A stretch of 64,000 bases of DNA from Sinorhizobium arboris LMG 14919 (GCF_000427465.1 NZ_ATYB01000008.1:1426001-1490000), one strand, 5' to 3'; positions 25,715 to 36,536 are shown, numbered from the stretch's first letter. The notes: generated from the letters alone by a model not told the origin. Numbers and translations: made by a program.

Positions 25715-26944
25715 GTGACCGGAAAGCGCCTTCTTGCGATCAACAATTATTTCTACCGTCGCGGCGGAGCGGAGGCGGTCTTCTTCGACCATATGAGCAT
25801 GTTCGGCGAGATCGGCTGGGACATCGTTCCCTTCGCCATGCAGCACGATCTCAACGAGGCGTCGCCCTGGTCGGACTATTTCGTCTCGGAGATAGAATAC
25901 GGCCGCCGCACCGGTCTCCTGCGGAAGGCCGTGCAGGCGGCGAGCGTCGTCTATTCGCTTGAGGCGCAGCGCAATCTCGGCCGGCTCATCGAACGCGCAC
26001 GGCCTTCGGTCGCCCATGCGCATAACGTTTATCATCACCTGTCGCCGGCGATCTTCTCGACGCTGAAAGCCGCCGGCATTCCGGTGGTGATGACGGTCCA
26101 CGATCTGAAGCTCGCCTGCCCCTCCTACAAGATGCTCCGGGACGGCAGAGTATGCGAGGACTGTCGCGGCGGCAGGGTCTACAATGTCCTGCGCCATCGC
26201 TGCGTCAAGGGATCGGTGCCTTTGAGCGCCGTGGTGCTCGCGGAAACGGTGCTGCACCGCTTGCTCGGCCTTTATCGCGACAAGGTGGACCGGCTGGTCG
26301 TGCCAAGCCGCTTCTATCTGGAAAAGCTCGCCGAATGGGGCTGGCCGCGCGACAAGATGGTTCACATCGCCAACTTCGTCGATTTCACCGGTCTCTCCGG
26401 TGAATGGCAGGAGGGCGATTATTTTGCCTTTGCCGGCCGCCTGGCGCCGGAAAAGGGCCTCACGACCCTGATCAGGGCGGCGGCTTTGTCGAACCAGCGG
26501 CTGGTCATCGCCGGGACCGGTCCGGAAGAGCCCGCCCTTCGCCGCCTCGCGGCCGAGCTCAAGGCGGACGTGACCTTCGCCGGCTATCTCTCGGGCGAGA
26601 AGCTGCACAGGCTGATCGGCGAGTCCCGCGCGCTTGTGCTGCCGTCGGAATGGTACGAAAACGCCCCCATCAGCGTGCTCGAAACCTATGCGCTCCGGCG
26701 CCCTGTGATCGGCGCGGCGATCGGCGGGATTCCGGAGATGGTCCGGGAAGGCGAAACCGGATTGCTGGCGGCTCCGGGGGACGCCGGCGACCTCGCCAGA
26801 GCGTTGCGCGAAATGGCGGCACTTTCGCCGGCAGAACGCGCCCGCATGGGGGCGGCCGGCCGGTCCTGGGTCGCGAGCGAATTCTCCGCCGCCGCCTACC
26901 GCGAGAGGACGCTCGATCTTTATGGGGCGATCGGCGTAACCTGA
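25715..26944 (+). CDS. GT4-family glycosyltransferase
   Basis: The 409-residue protein starts with GTG at 25715, preceded by AAGGAGG, and begins VTGKRLLAINNYFYRRGGAE. The two Rossmann halves of GT-B enzymes are clear: RGGAE at the N-terminus, FAGRLAPEKGLTTLIRA, and the nucleotide-sugar site LVLPSEWYENAPISVLETYALRRPVIG with the E-x7-E pattern. It should add one sugar to the growing lipid-linked unit. A CxxC pair (VCEDCRGG) near residue 150 is typical of a GT4 subset. Ten bases separate it from the deacetylase gene. Confidence 0.9.
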   Translation: MTGKRLLAINNYFYRRGGAEAVFFDHMSMFGEIGWDIVPFAMQHDLNEASPWSDYFVSEIEYGRRTGLLRKAVQAASVVYSLEAQRNLGRLIERARPSVAHAHNVYHHLSPAIFSTLKAAGIPVVMTVHDLKLACPSYKMLRDGRVCEDCRGGRVYNVLRHRCVKGSVPLSAVVLAETVLHRLLGLYRDKVDRLVVPSRFYLEKLAEWGWPRDKMVHIANFVDFTGLSGEWQEGDYFAFAGRLAPEKGLTTLIRAAALSNQRLVIAGTGPEEPALRRLAAELKADVTFAGYLSGEKLHRLIGESRALVLPSEWYENAPISVLETYALRRPVIGAAIGGIPEMVREGETGLLAAPGDAGDLARALREMAALSPAERARMGAAGRSWVASEFSAAAYRERTLDLYGAIGVT

Positions 26945-27264
26945 GGCTTCTCCTCCGATCCTCATTCCGGTGACGCGGCACTGCTGGATGCCTGTGAGGA
27001 GCACAGGCATGCGTCCGTCCAGGCCACTTCGCAACTGTCGTCTGCCACCGTCTGATTATCGGTCAGATCTCTACGATTTTAATGACCTTCTTACCGGGAT
27101 GGTAGGTGCTCTGCTCGTAAAAGATGCGAACTGGGTTATCGCTGGGGCGCAACACCATGAGCAGAAGATCGGGAATTTCCCGAGATCGTCCTTCGGCAGG
27201 GCCGAACGCCTCGGCAACGTCGAGCGGCGCAACGGCAAGTGTGCCTGCGGGCTTTTGTCGTGAA
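26945..27264. other. 320-base gap inside the EPS locus
   Basis: No protein gene is convincing here. The gap holds a hairpin at 26988-27010 and perhaps a promoter for the second half of the locus. The open frame of the next glycosyltransferase extends back to 27124, so part of the gap could be coding if an earlier start is used. Confidence 0.45.
26988..27010 (+). terminator. hairpin after the first GT4 gene
   Basis: ATGCCTGTG (26988-26996) and CACAGGCAT (27002-27010) pair perfectly around five bases. No T run follows, so it may weaken rather than stop transcription. Confidence 0.4.
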
Positions 27265-28386
27265 ATGCCAGCCGACCGCCGCCGGGTCATGATGCTCGGG
27301 CTTCGTGGCATTCCGAACGTACAGGGCGGCGTCGAAAAGCACGTGGAGATGCTCGCAGGCCGGCTGACCGCGCATGGCTGGGAAGTCGAAGTCGTCGGGC
27401 GCCGGCGCTATCTTCCGGGTCGCGCGCCGCATTTCTGGAATGGAATCCGGGTCACTCCCCTCTGGTCTCCGCGTATGATGGCGCTCGAGGCTATCGTCCA
27501 CACCTTTCTGGGCGTATGCATCGCGGCGCTGCGGCGCCCGGATATCCTGCACATCCATGCCGTCGGCCCGGCGCTCCTGGTGCCGCTCGCCCGGCTGATG
27601 CGCCTCAACGTCGTCGTCACCCACCATGGCTACGACTACGATCGGCAGAAATGGGGTGGCTTTGCCAAGAGCATGTTGCGAACCGGCGAACGCATGGGCA
27701 TGCGGCTCGCTCAAGGCCGGATAGCGATCTCCAGGGAGATCGTCGAGACGATGGGCGAACGCTATCGCGTGCCGGTTGCTCTGGTGCCGAATGGTGTCGC
27801 GGTTTCGCGCTGTGACCAGGCAACCGGTATTCTCGGCGAATTCGGTCTGACGCGGCGGCGTTATATCCTGCTTGCGGCGCGCCTGGTTCCGGAAAAGCGG
27901 CAGATTGATCTTATCCGGGCATATGCAAAGCTCGAAAATTGCGGATTCGATCTCGTACTCGCGGGTGGGGCGGAATTCGTAAACGCTTACGAGGAGGAAG
28001 TAAGGACGCTCGCGAGCCGCGTGCCGGGCGTCGTCCTGACAGGGTTCCAGACCGGCGACCGCCTTGCGGAACTCTTCGCCAATGCTGCGCTCTTCGTCCT
28101 GCCGTCGAGCCACGAAGGTATGCCGATCGCGCTTCTGGAGGCGATGGCCTATGGTCTCCCGGTCCTGGCAAGCGACATCGTGGCCAACCGGCAGCTCGGC
28201 CTGCCCGCCGGCGACTATTTTCCTCTGGGCAATATCGATGCCCTTGCGTCCGCCATCGCCGAAAAGATCGCCAGTCCCCCCGACGAACAGGAAGCGCTGG
28301 CGCAAACCGCGCGCGTCGAGGCTGCCTATAGCTGGTCGAGCGTGGCGCTGAAAACGCTTGAAGTCTATCGGGCGGTGACAAAATGA
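27265..28386 (+). CDS. GT4-family glycosyltransferase
   Basis: The 373-residue protein, taken from MPADRRRVMMLGLRGIPNVQGGVEKHVEM, is a GT-B enzyme. It has GIPNVQGGVEKH at the donor loop, PDILHIHAVGPALL, AARLVPEKRQIDLIRAYAKL, and VLPSSHEGMPIALLEAMAYGLPVLASD with the E-x7-E site. The layout resembles PssF/CpsF-type EPS enzymes. The ribosome binding site at this start is poor; an ATG at 27286 or upstream starts to 27124 are possible. The end overlaps the VanZ gene by four bases. Confidence 0.88.
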   Translation: MPADRRRVMMLGLRGIPNVQGGVEKHVEMLAGRLTAHGWEVEVVGRRRYLPGRAPHFWNGIRVTPLWSPRMMALEAIVHTFLGVCIAALRRPDILHIHAVGPALLVPLARLMRLNVVVTHHGYDYDRQKWGGFAKSMLRTGERMGMRLAQGRIAISREIVETMGERYRVPVALVPNGVAVSRCDQATGILGEFGLTRRRYILLAARLVPEKRQIDLIRAYAKLENCGFDLVLAGGAEFVNAYEEEVRTLASRVPGVVLTGFQTGDRLAELFANAALFVLPSSHEGMPIALLEAMAYGLPVLASDIVANRQLGLPAGDYFPLGNIDALASAIAEKIASPPDEQEALAQTARVEAAYSWSSVALKTLEVYRAVTK

Positions 28387-28772
28387 ATCTCAGGCGCGGC
28401 GCCTCCGTCCTCGCGTGGTCGCTTCTTGGCATCATCGCCTACTCCACGCTCACTCCGCTCGACCTGCGCCCGCACATGGGCGGTTCGGTGCAGCTCGAAC
28501 GGTTCGGCGCATTCGGCCTTACGGGTCTCATGTTCGCGCTCGCCTATCCAAGACACGTGCTCGCCGTTCTGGCGGCCATGCTCGCGGCGGCGGGCGGGTT
28601 GGAACTCACCCAGATGCTTGCCGCCGACCGCCATGCGCGGTTGATCGACCTTTCGGTCAAAATGGCCGGTGCCAGCTGCGGCGTCGCCACCGGCTGGCTG
28701 CTTATCCGCCTTTGGCAACGATTTCAGCCTGGACCCGCAGGCACAAGCCAAAGCGCAAATCACCGCGGGTAG
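28383..28772 (+). CDS. VanZ-family membrane protein
   Basis: The 129-residue protein has three to four membrane spans and VanZ-like features: YSTLTPLDLRP, then ERFGAFGLTGLMFALAYP, GGLELTQMLAADRHARLIDL with the conserved Asp. VanZ proteins are best known from teicoplanin resistance, but members inside EPS loci are common in rhizobia and have no settled role. It is coupled to the preceding glycosyltransferase. Confidence 0.8.
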   Translation: MNLRRGASVLAWSLLGIIAYSTLTPLDLRPHMGGSVQLERFGAFGLTGLMFALAYPRHVLAVLAAMLAAAGGLELTQMLAADRHARLIDLSVKMAGASCGVATGWLLIRLWQRFQPGPAGTSQSANHRG

Positions 28773-28801
28773 ACATTCGCCACGCGATTCCGGAGGCCCT
28801 C

Positions 28802-29845
28802 TTGACCGTATCCATCATCATCAAGACATTGAATGAAGAGAAACGGATTGCCGCGACGATCGAGAGCGCGCTTGCAGCACTCACGCACACGGGCGGCGAG
28901 GTTATCATCGCCGATAGCGGCTCCTCCGACCGCACGGTCGATATCGCCTCGCGATACCCCGTCGTCATCGCCCAGATCGCCCCGCCCGCGCGACCGAGCT
29001 GCGGCATCGGCCCGCAGCTCGGCTTCCAGCATTCCCGCCATGATTACGTTTGTCTCATCGACGGCGACATGCTGCTCGACGCTGCCTTCCTCAGAGACGC
29101 CGTCCGCTTCCTGGCCGACCATCGGACCATGGCGGGGGTTACCGGACATGTGGAGGAGATGCATATCTCGAATCTCGAATTCGCGCGCCGCGTCAGCCGC
29201 AATGCGCCCGAGAACCGGACGGGTCCGATCGATCGCATGAATGGCGGCGGGCTCTACAGGCGCAGTGCCATCGAAGACGTCGGCTACCTCTCCGATCGGA
29301 ACCTGCACGGCTACGAGGAATTCGATCTCGGCATTCGCCTCAGAAGTGCCGGCTGGGGACTTTACCGGCTCGACCGCCGTTTCGTCCAGCACTTCGGCCA
29401 TACGGAAAATTCCTACCGGCTGCTCGTTCGCCGCTGGAAGACCAAATATCTCTATGGGATCGGCGAGCTCCTGCGCGCTTCTCTCGGCAAGCCATATTTC
29501 TTTCAGCTCCTGCAGGAACTGCCGGAGCTGAAGCTCTGGGCTCTCGTCTATCTCTGGTGGCTGGCCTGCCTCGGCCTGATCCTGCTGGTGCCTGATACGC
29601 TCCTGGCCCTCGCCGCCGTCTGCGCGAGTTTCGCCGTCGCCGTTCTCGCGGTCAGCTTCCGAAAGGGCGGCCTCAGCATGGGCCTCTATACGGTCGTCGC
29701 CTGGTTCTTCCATGCGGCCGCCCTTCCTGTTGGATTCCTGCGAAGCCGGCGGCTGCCTGCCGAGCCGATCGAAAGCACGATCCTCGGAAAACCTCCTCTC
29801 GGGAAATCTTCTCCAGGGGAACCGGCCCTCGGAAAAACCGCATGA
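28802..29845 (+). CDS. GT2-family glycosyltransferase with membrane tail
   Basis: The 347-residue protein most likely starts with TTG at 28802, just after GGAGG, giving TVSIIIKTLNEEKRI; no ATG lies near. It has the GT-A motifs of family 2: SIIIKTLNEE, IADSGSSDRTVDIA, LIDGDMLLD (DxD-like), NGGGLYRRSAIEDVG and a late RR-W-K acceptor motif (VRRWKTKYLY). Two or three spans near residues 240-310 anchor it. The C-terminus is a short repeat-like tail (LGKPPLGKSSPGEPALGKTA) of no known role. It overlaps the next gene by four bases. Confidence 0.88.
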   Translation: MTVSIIIKTLNEEKRIAATIESALAALTHTGGEVIIADSGSSDRTVDIASRYPVVIAQIAPPARPSCGIGPQLGFQHSRHDYVCLIDGDMLLDAAFLRDAVRFLADHRTMAGVTGHVEEMHISNLEFARRVSRNAPENRTGPIDRMNGGGLYRRSAIEDVGYLSDRNLHGYEEFDLGIRLRSAGWGLYRLDRRFVQHFGHTENSYRLLVRRWKTKYLYGIGELLRASLGKPYFFQLLQELPELKLWALVYLWWLACLGLILLVPDTLLALAAVCASFAVAVLAVSFRKGGLSMGLYTVVAWFFHAAALPVGFLRSRRLPAEPIESTILGKPPLGKSSPGEPALGKTA

Positions 29846-32001
29846 GGAGACGATCGCTCGTCGCGGCGTTGCTTTGCACGTGGCTTGCCCCGGCCGCAAG
29901 TGCGTCCGAATGGGTGCCGGTTCGCGAGGTCTCGCTGGAAGTCCGCACCGGCAGTCCGCTTGATTTCTCGTCCCTTCTGCCGAACGCTTCGATCGATGCG
30001 GATCGTCGCCTCGTTGCAGGTCCGGATGGCCGGCTGGCCTTTGCCGGGGCGCCGGAACAGCCGGTCAGAATGCTATGCGCGTCGCTCGCCTGGAGCCCGG
30101 CTTCGGGTGGCTTCCCGGACCATGGCAGCGCCGACCGCTACGCACGCCAGCTTGCGATGCACGGATACAATATCGCCCGGCTGCATTTTGTCGATGCGAG
30201 CCTGATGTTCGGCAGGCAGAAGGATTTCGATTTCGATCCGGAGACGCTGGATCGGATCCATTATCTGCTGGCGGCGCTGAAGCGCAACGGAATCTATTGG
30301 ATCATTGACGGGCTCTCGTCTCCGCGCGGCGCCTATGGCGGCCACGACGACCGATGGGATGCAAGCGGCGATCTCAAGCTCCGGCTGCATCTCGACGAAG
30401 ATGCCTTTGCGCACTGGCGCAAGCTGCAGGAGAAGTTCCTCGCGAGCGTCAATCCCTATACGGGGACCGCAACCCTCCACGACGACGCGCTCGCACTCGT
30501 AATTCTTGCCAATGAAAACGGCGTCGAATTCGACAGCGTCGTGCATGAGCGGCCCGACAGGCCGGCCTATGACGAGGCGCTGGCGGATCCGTTCAACCGC
30601 TGGCTTTCGGCGCGCTACGGATCGACGGAAGCGCTCGCACGTGTCTGGGGGGATCTCGGCGGCGACGAGCGGCTCGAAGCGGGTTCGGTGAAGCTTCCGG
30701 CCAACCGCTACGCCGATGGTCCGCGGATGCGCGATCTTCAGGCCTTCTTCGTCGAGATCGAGCGCGCCTCCGCCGCGCGCATGAGCAAGGTTTTGCGCGA
30801 TCTCGGCTATCGCGGGCTGATCAGCACCTACAACAATTGGCCGACGGTGCAGACCGCGCTTAGCCGGCGTGATCTCGACGCCGTGACGATGAACACCTAT
30901 CACGATTGGGTCGGCGGCTATTCGCCGGGCAGCGCGCTGACGCAGGCGAGTTCGCTTGCCGACGGCGCCAACTACATGCGCATGATCGCCGCAGCGCGGT
31001 GGCTTGGAAAGCCTTTCATCGTCAGCGAATACGATCATCTCTTCTGGAACCGCTATCGTTACGAGGCGGGGCTGGCGATGCCGGCTTACGCCGCGCTCCA
31101 GGGCTGGGACGTACTTTGCCGCCACGGCCACGGACCGATCGTACTCGCCTATGGCGAACCCTTTGCGCACAAGAGGGCGATGCTCCCCTACGCAATCGCG
31201 CTCGACCCCGTGGCACGCGCCGGCGAGACGCTCGGCGCACTCGTCTTCCGGCGCGGCGATGTTGCGACCTCTGCGATCACAATCCCCTTCGCCGTTCGTG
31301 GAGAGGCGGATCTCGGAGAGGACATACAGGCCCGCGAGCCGGAACGGCTGACGGATCTGGCGCTTGTCGGGCGCATCGGCGTGCGTTCCATAGACAGCTT
31401 CGATGGGGAAACCGGTGTCGCGCAACCACGTGACCAGACCGCCGAAACGATCCTTGCTGCACTCCGCGGTGAAGGTGCGGTTGCGGCTGAAAACCGCACG
31501 GACATCGCAAACGGATTATACGAGAGCGATACAGGACAGATTGTTCTCGATCGCCGGGCGGGACAGCTCCGCGTCTCGACGCCCGCCACGGAAGCTGCCG
31601 CCTTCTCCTCTCTGCGCGAACCGATCGATCTCGGTTTCATGCGCATCCGAAGGGCGGACGGGAACGGGCTCGTGGCGCTTTCGGCCGTCGATGCTGACGG
31701 CACTCTTTCGGAAAGCCGGCGCCTGCTCTTGATCTTTGCAACCGATGCGCAGAACACCGGCATGGTCTTTCGCGACAGCGAAGAGAAAGTGATCGAAGAT
31801 TTCGGCGCGCTGCCGGTGAGAATCCGAAAGGGCTATGTCGATCTCGAACTGTCGCGAACCGCTGCCAAGTGGAGCGTGTCGCCGGTCGGCCTCGACGGCA
31901 CCGTCTATCCGCCGGTCGACAGCGGCAGCGGACGCGTTGCCTTCCGTCTCTCGAACGACACGCCCTACGGACCGACCCCCTATTTTCTTGTGGAGATGTA
32001 G
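29842..32001 (+). CDS. secreted glycoside-hydrolase-like protein (clan-A TIM barrel)
   Basis: The 719-residue protein has a signal peptide (cut near ASA at residue 22) and an N-terminal barrel-like region. LANEN with Glu225 fits the acid/base of clan A hydrolases, and FIVSEYDH with Glu396 fits the nucleophile. ARLHFVD and NTYHDWVGGY support a TIM barrel. The C-terminal 250 residues look like beta-sandwich domains. It is last in the EPS operon, so it may trim, release or edit the polymer. I cannot name the GH family; the two Glu assignments are from motif resemblance. It ends two bases before the converging RND gene. Confidence 0.7.
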   Translation: MRRRSLVAALLCTWLAPAASASEWVPVREVSLEVRTGSPLDFSSLLPNASIDADRRLVAGPDGRLAFAGAPEQPVRMLCASLAWSPASGGFPDHGSADRYARQLAMHGYNIARLHFVDASLMFGRQKDFDFDPETLDRIHYLLAALKRNGIYWIIDGLSSPRGAYGGHDDRWDASGDLKLRLHLDEDAFAHWRKLQEKFLASVNPYTGTATLHDDALALVILANENGVEFDSVVHERPDRPAYDEALADPFNRWLSARYGSTEALARVWGDLGGDERLEAGSVKLPANRYADGPRMRDLQAFFVEIERASAARMSKVLRDLGYRGLISTYNNWPTVQTALSRRDLDAVTMNTYHDWVGGYSPGSALTQASSLADGANYMRMIAAARWLGKPFIVSEYDHLFWNRYRYEAGLAMPAYAALQGWDVLCRHGHGPIVLAYGEPFAHKRAMLPYAIALDPVARAGETLGALVFRRGDVATSAITIPFAVRGEADLGEDIQAREPERLTDLALVGRIGVRSIDSFDGETGVAQPRDQTAETILAALRGEGAVAAENRTDIANGLYESDTGQIVLDRRAGQLRVSTPATEAAAFSSLREPIDLGFMRIRRADGNGLVALSAVDADGTLSESRRLLLIFATDAQNTGMVFRDSEEKVIEDFGALPVRIRKGYVDLELSRTAAKWSVSPVGLDGTVYPPVDSGSGRVAFRLSNDTPYGPTPYFLVEM

Positions 32002-32003
32002 GT

Positions 32004-35000
32004 TCAGCCGGGGAGGTTCCGATCTTGTCCGACGGGTTGTGCCCGCTCGTCGCCGGCGGGCTCGAGACTTTCGGGGCTCTTCGCTGCGGCATGCGGCGCC
32101 TCGCCGGCCGCGTGCGGCGACAGACCGGCGAGCTTGTGGCCCCGCTCGCGCAGCCACTGGAAAACGACATAGAGCGCCGGAATGATGAAGATCCCGAGGA
32201 GCGAAGCCGCGAGCATGCCGCCGGCGACGCCCGTGCCGACCGCGCGGCGGCTGAGCATGCCGGCGCCCTCGGCCGTGACGAGCGGGATCAGCCCGACGAT
32301 GAAGGCGAAGCTCGTCATCATCACCGCGCGGAAACGGGTGCGCGCGCCCTCGACCGCGGCATCGGCGATGGGGACGCCTCTTTCCCGCTGGAATTTTGCG
32401 AATTCGACGATCAGGATCGCGTTCTTGGACGCGAGCGCGATCAATACGACGAGGCCGATCTGGGCATAGATGTCGAAGGAGAGACCGGCGATCAGCACAG
32501 CGACGAGCGCGCCGGCGACGCCGACGGACACCGAAAGCAGAACCGGTATCGGGATCGTCCAGCTTTCGTAAAGCGCCACGAGGAAGAGATAGGCAAAGAG
32601 CACGGCCAATGCCAGGATCACCGTCGTCTGACCGGCGGCCTCGAGCTCCTGCAGCGCCGTTCCCGTCCACTCGAAGCTGTAGCCCGGCGGCAGCGTCGCG
32701 GCGGAGACCTGTTCCATTGCTGCCAGCGCCTCGCCCGAGGAGACGCCGGGCGCCGGCTGTCCGTTGAGTGTGATCGAGCGGTAATTGTTGTAGCGCACGA
32801 TCGACTGCGGCCCAACGATGTAGTCCACGCGCGCGACCGAGGCTACGGGCACCATCTCGCCCGAAGCGTTGCGTACATGCAGCCGGGAGATGTCATCGAC
32901 CGCATCCCGGTCCGCCTCGGCCGCCTGCATCGTGACTCTCCAGCTCCGGCCGAAAAGATTGAAGTCGTTGACGTAATAGGATCCGAGCGTGCCCTGCAGG
33001 GTCGCGAAAAGATCGCTTACGGAGACTCCGAGCGCCTGCAGACGATCGCGGTCGAGATCGAGATAGAGCTGCGGCGAACTCGCCGAATAGGTGCTGAAGG
33101 TCGGCCCGAGCTCTGGGTTCTGATTGGCCGCCACCATCAGCCCGCCCGCCGTCGCGGCAAGCTCCGCCGGTGATCGGCCCTGCAGGTCAAGCAGCTGATA
33201 TTCGAAGCCCGAGCCCGTGCCGAGACCGATGATCGGCGGCAGGTTGAAGGCGAAGATCTGGGCATTTCGGATGGCCGCGCCCTTGGCCATCACGGTGCCG
33301 ATCGCGGTGTTGACCGAGGCGGATTCGGCCTGGCGTTCGGCGAAGGGCTTCATCGTGACAATGGCGAAGGCGCTGCTCGATTTGGCGATGCCGTCCAGGA
33401 AACTGTAGCCGGTCACGGTGGTGACGTTCGCCACGCCCTCGATGCCGCCGAGCATGGTTTCGACCTCGCGCACCACGGCGTCCGTCCGGTTGAAGGAGGC
33501 GCCTTCCGGAAGTCGGATTTCGGTGAAGAAAGCACCCTGGTCCTCGCTCGGCAGGAAGCCGGTGGGAACGATCCGGAACAGCCAGCCGCTGGCGCCGATC
33601 GCTATGGCGAGAAGGATGACGCCGATAACGGCTCTGCGCGCGATGCCTCCGGCGACATGGGCATAGCCGTTGCGGGTGCGATCGATGCCGCGCGAGATCC
33701 AGCCGAGGATGCCGCGCTTTGGGCCGTGATGCGGTTTCAGGAGGATTGCGCAAAGCGCCGGGCTGAGGGTCAACGCGTTGATCGCCGATATGACCATCGA
33801 TACCGAAACGGCGACGGCGAATTGCTGGAAGAGCTGTCCGCTCAGGCCCGGAATGAAGGCGACCGGCACGAAGACCGAAAGAAGGACGAGCGTGATCGCG
33901 ACGATCGCCCCGGTGATTTCGCCCATTGCGAGACGCGCCGCCTGCGCCGCGTTCATGCCGGGGTTTTCCTCCATCACCCGCTCGACGTTTTCCACCACCA
34001 CGATGGCATCGTCGACGACGATGCCGATCGCGAGCACCAGCGCCAGAAGCGAAACCGTGTTCAGCGAAAAGCCCATCGCCAGTATGACGGCGAAGGTGCC
34101 GACGAGGGCGACCGGGACGGCGATCAGCGGAATGAGCGTGGCACGCCAGTTGCCGAGGAAGAGGAAGACGACGATGATGACGAGCGCGAAGGCCTCGAAC
34201 AGCGTGTGCTCGACGTTCTCCACACTCGCCTGCACGAAATCGGATGTATCGTAGGAGATGGTGTAGGTGAGGCCCTCGGGGAATGCCGCGGCGAGGCGGT
34301 CCATCGCCTGTTGTACGCCCTCCGTGGCGGCGAGCGCATTGGCGCCCGGCGCCTGATAGGTGCCGATCATTGCCACCGGCTTGCCGTTGATGCGGGCGAC
34401 GGAGTCCGAGCTCACCGAACCCAGCTCGACGCGCGCGACGTCGCGAATGCGAACGAAGGAGCCGTCCGCCTCGGCTCTCAGAACGACGTTCTCGAATTGA
34501 GCGGGATCCGTCAGCCGGCCCTGGGTCTGGATGTTCAACTGGAAAAGCGGGTCGTCCGTCATCGGCTGTGCGCCGACGCGGCCGATCGCAGCCTGGACGT
34601 TCTGCGTCTTCAGGGCGTTGATCACGTCCGTCGGCGTCAGCCCGAGATTGGTCAGGCGGTCGATGTCCAGGACGATCCGCATCGAATAGTCCTGAGCGCC
34701 GAACAGCGCTGCATCGCCGACTCCCGGTACGCGCTTTATCGTGTCGAGCACGTTGATCGTCGCGTAGTTCGAGAGAAACAGATTGTCGAACTCGTCATTC
34801 TCGCCATGAATGGCGATCACCTGCATCAGCGAAGAGGATTTCTTCTGGACACTCACGCCACTCTGCTTCACTTCGGCCGGCAGTACGGGTTCGGCAAGCG
34901 CGACGCGGTTCTGCACATTGACCGTGGCGATGTCCGGGTCGGTGCCGACCGCAAAGGTAACCGTCAGCGAGTAAGTCCCGTCGGCGCCGCTGGTCGATTT

Positions 35001-35249
35001 CATGTAGAGCATGTTGTCGACGCCGACGACCTTGCTCTCGATCGGTTGAGCGACCGTCGCCTCGACCACGTCCGCGCCTGCGCCCGGATAGCTTGCCGTC
35101 ACGCTGACCTGCGGCGGGACGATGTCGGGAAACTGCGCGACCGGCAGCCTCGTCAGGGCGATCAGGCCCGCGAGCGTGAGCACGATGGAAATGACCGCGG
35201 CAAAGCGCGGGCGATCGATGAAGATTTCGGAGATCATCGGCTCAGCCAC
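32004..35249 (-). CDS. RND-family efflux pump (AcrB/HAE1 type)
   Basis: The 1081-residue protein has the twelve-span RND layout: [26 protein letters not shown] at the N-terminus, [14 protein letters not shown], the proton-relay stretch [23 protein letters not shown] in TM4, and [20 protein letters not shown]. It is an inner-membrane drug/proton antiporter of the AcrB/MexB family. The frame opens with GTG at 35249, overlapping the adaptor gene by eight bases; an ATG four codons later is possible. The C-terminus has a short hydrophilic extra tail ([19 protein letters not shown]). No outer membrane channel gene is adjacent, so TolC would be supplied from elsewhere. Confidence 0.95.
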   Translation of the reverse strand: MAEPMISEIFIDRPRFAAVISIVLTLAGLIALTRLPVAQFPDIVPPQVSVTASYPGAGADVVEATVAQPIESKVVGVDNMLYMKSTSGADGTYSLTVTFAVGTDPDIATVNVQNRVALAEPVLPAEVKQSGVSVQKKSSSLMQVIAIHGENDEFDNLFLSNYATINVLDTIKRVPGVGDAALFGAQDYSMRIVLDIDRLTNLGLTPTDVINALKTQNVQAAIGRVGAQPMTDDPLFQLNIQTQGRLTDPAQFENVVLRAEADGSFVRIRDVARVELGSVSSDSVARINGKPVAMIGTYQAPGANALAATEGVQQAMDRLAAAFPEGLTYTISYDTSDFVQASVENVEHTLFEAFALVIIVVFLFLGNWRATLIPLIAVPVALVGTFAVILAMGFSLNTVSLLALVLAIGIVVDDAIVVVENVERVMEENPGMNAAQAARLAMGEITGAIVAITLVLLSVFVPVAFIPGLSGQLFQQFAVAVSVSMVISAINALTLSPALCAILLKPHHGPKRGILGWISRGIDRTRNGYAHVAGGIARRAVIGVILLAIAIGASGWLFRIVPTGFLPSEDQGAFFTEIRLPEGASFNRTDAVVREVETMLGGIEGVANVTTVTGYSFLDGIAKSSSAFAIVTMKPFAERQAESASVNTAIGTVMAKGAAIRNAQIFAFNLPPIIGLGTGSGFEYQLLDLQGRSPAELAATAGGLMVAANQNPELGPTFSTYSASSPQLYLDLDRDRLQALGVSVSDLFATLQGTLGSYYVNDFNLFGRSWRVTMQAAEADRDAVDDISRLHVRNASGEMVPVASVARVDYIVGPQSIVRYNNYRSITLNGQPAPGVSSGEALAAMEQVSAATLPPGYSFEWTGTALQELEAAGQTTVILALAVLFAYLFLVALYESWTIPIPVLLSVSVGVAGALVAVLIAGLSFDIYAQIGLVVLIALASKNAILIVEFAKFQRERGVPIADAAVEGARTRFRAVMMTSFAFIVGLIPLVTAEGAGMLSRRAVGTGVAGGMLAASLLGIFIIPALYVVFQWLRERGHKLAGLSPHAAGEAPHAAAKSPESLEPAGDERAQPVGQDRNLPG

Positions 35250-36363
35250 CCGTGGTCGTTGCGGCTACGGCGTCAACCACGATTCCCGGCCGCACCTTGC
35301 CCACGCCCTCCGTTATGACGTTCTCGCCCTCCTTCAGCCCCTTGGCTACGACGGCTTGGCCGCGGCTGGAGCGGCTTACCTCGACGCGACGAAGTTCCAC
35401 CTTGGAATTGGCGTCGACCACCATGACGAAGGCGCCCTGCTGGTCGCGCTGAACCGCCTGTTGCGGTACGGCCAGCACGTCCTGCGGATCGGACTGTTGC
35501 AGAATGATCCGGACGAGCGTGCCGTCGAGAAGGATCCCGCCGGGATTGGGAAACTCGGCGCGGACCGTAACGGTGTCGGTGCCTTGCGAGACGGTGCTTG
35601 CGACGAAGTCTATCGTGCCTTGCTGCGGGTAATCGGTGCCGTTAGGAAGCGTGATGCTGACATGGGCGCCGCCGGAGATCTCACCCTTTTCGACGCGCTC
35701 GCGATAGGAGAAATAAAGGGACGTCGCGACGGGAAACTCGACATAGATCGGATCGAGACGCGTCAGCGTCACGAGCGGCCCGCTGTCCGGTGTGACGAGG
35801 GCGCCGACGTCGACCGTGGTCAGGCCGACCACGCCGTCGAAGGGCGCGATGATCTTCGTGTAGGAAAGATTGAGTTCGGCGTTCTGTCTGCTGCCCTTGA
35901 GGCGCAGGATATCGGCTTCGGCCTTTTTCAGCTGCGCATTCGCGGTGTCGAGCGTCGCCTGGGCAACCGTGTTGGTGGCAATGAGGCGCTGGGCCCGGTC
36001 ACGCTCCAGCACGGCGAGGTCGCGCTGAGCCTCCGCTGCAGCGATCGAACCCTCGATTTCCTGCAGCGCGGCGCGATAGGCGCCGTCTTCCACCTGGTAA
36101 AGCAAGGCTCCGGCCGAGACGTTCTGCCCATCCTCGAAATTGACCTTTTCGAGGAAGCCGGACACACGGGCGCGAATGTCGACCTTCTGCACCGCAACGA
36201 CCTTGCCGGTCAGATCGACGCTCTCGCGCAGGTCCATGATCTCGGCCGGCGCCACCGTGACGGCCGGAGGGGGCTGCTGCGCATGTGCCGTTGCCACCAT
36301 AAGGCCGGTCGTCGCGACCACCCCGCATGAAAGGGCCGCGGCCAGAATTCTCCAAACGCGCAT
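35242..36363 (-). CDS. RND periplasmic adaptor (AcrA/HlyD family)
   Basis: The 373-residue protein starts [17 protein letters not shown] behind GAGGGAG and has a signal peptide cut near AHA. It has the barrel-sandwich half-motifs ([31 protein letters not shown] is the lipoyl region), a hairpin of about 60 residues ([20 protein letters not shown]), and [15 protein letters not shown]. It links the pump at 32004 to an outer membrane channel. It is coupled to the pump and is first in the operon. No regulator gene is adjacent. Confidence 0.94.
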   Translation of the reverse strand: MRVWRILAAALSCGVVATTGLMVATAHAQQPPPAVTVAPAEIMDLRESVDLTGKVVAVQKVDIRARVSGFLEKVNFEDGQNVSAGALLYQVEDGAYRAALQEIEGSIAAAEAQRDLAVLERDRAQRLIATNTVAQATLDTANAQLKKAEADILRLKGSRQNAELNLSYTKIIAPFDGVVGLTTVDVGALVTPDSGPLVTLTRLDPIYVEFPVATSLYFSYRERVEKGEISGGAHVSITLPNGTDYPQQGTIDFVASTVSQGTDTVTVRAEFPNPGGILLDGTLVRIILQQSDPQDVLAVPQQAVQRDQQGAFVMVVDANSKVELRRVEVSRSSRGQAVVAKGLKEGENVITEGVGKVRPGIVVDAVAATTTGG

Positions 36364-36536
36364 GCAATGCTCCCTCGAAGCGATGCTGGCCAACCGGGAC
36401 CAGGCAGTGAGTGATGCGGGATCACAGCACTTTCCTCGATCCAAGTCACGCCTCAAATTCGCGCAACTTGAAATTGCTCCTGTTCTTTATGCCCCCCTTA
36501 GGAATTGCCGAACGGAAGGGATGCATGCGCCGGCGG

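Noticed and set aside
33657..35318. A 553-codon open frame on the strand opposite the RND pump.
   Set aside because: It is an antisense shadow of a GC-rich gene, with Arg/Asp/Glu-rich text and no family resemblance; the same holds for long frames opposite cyoB and the EPS genes.
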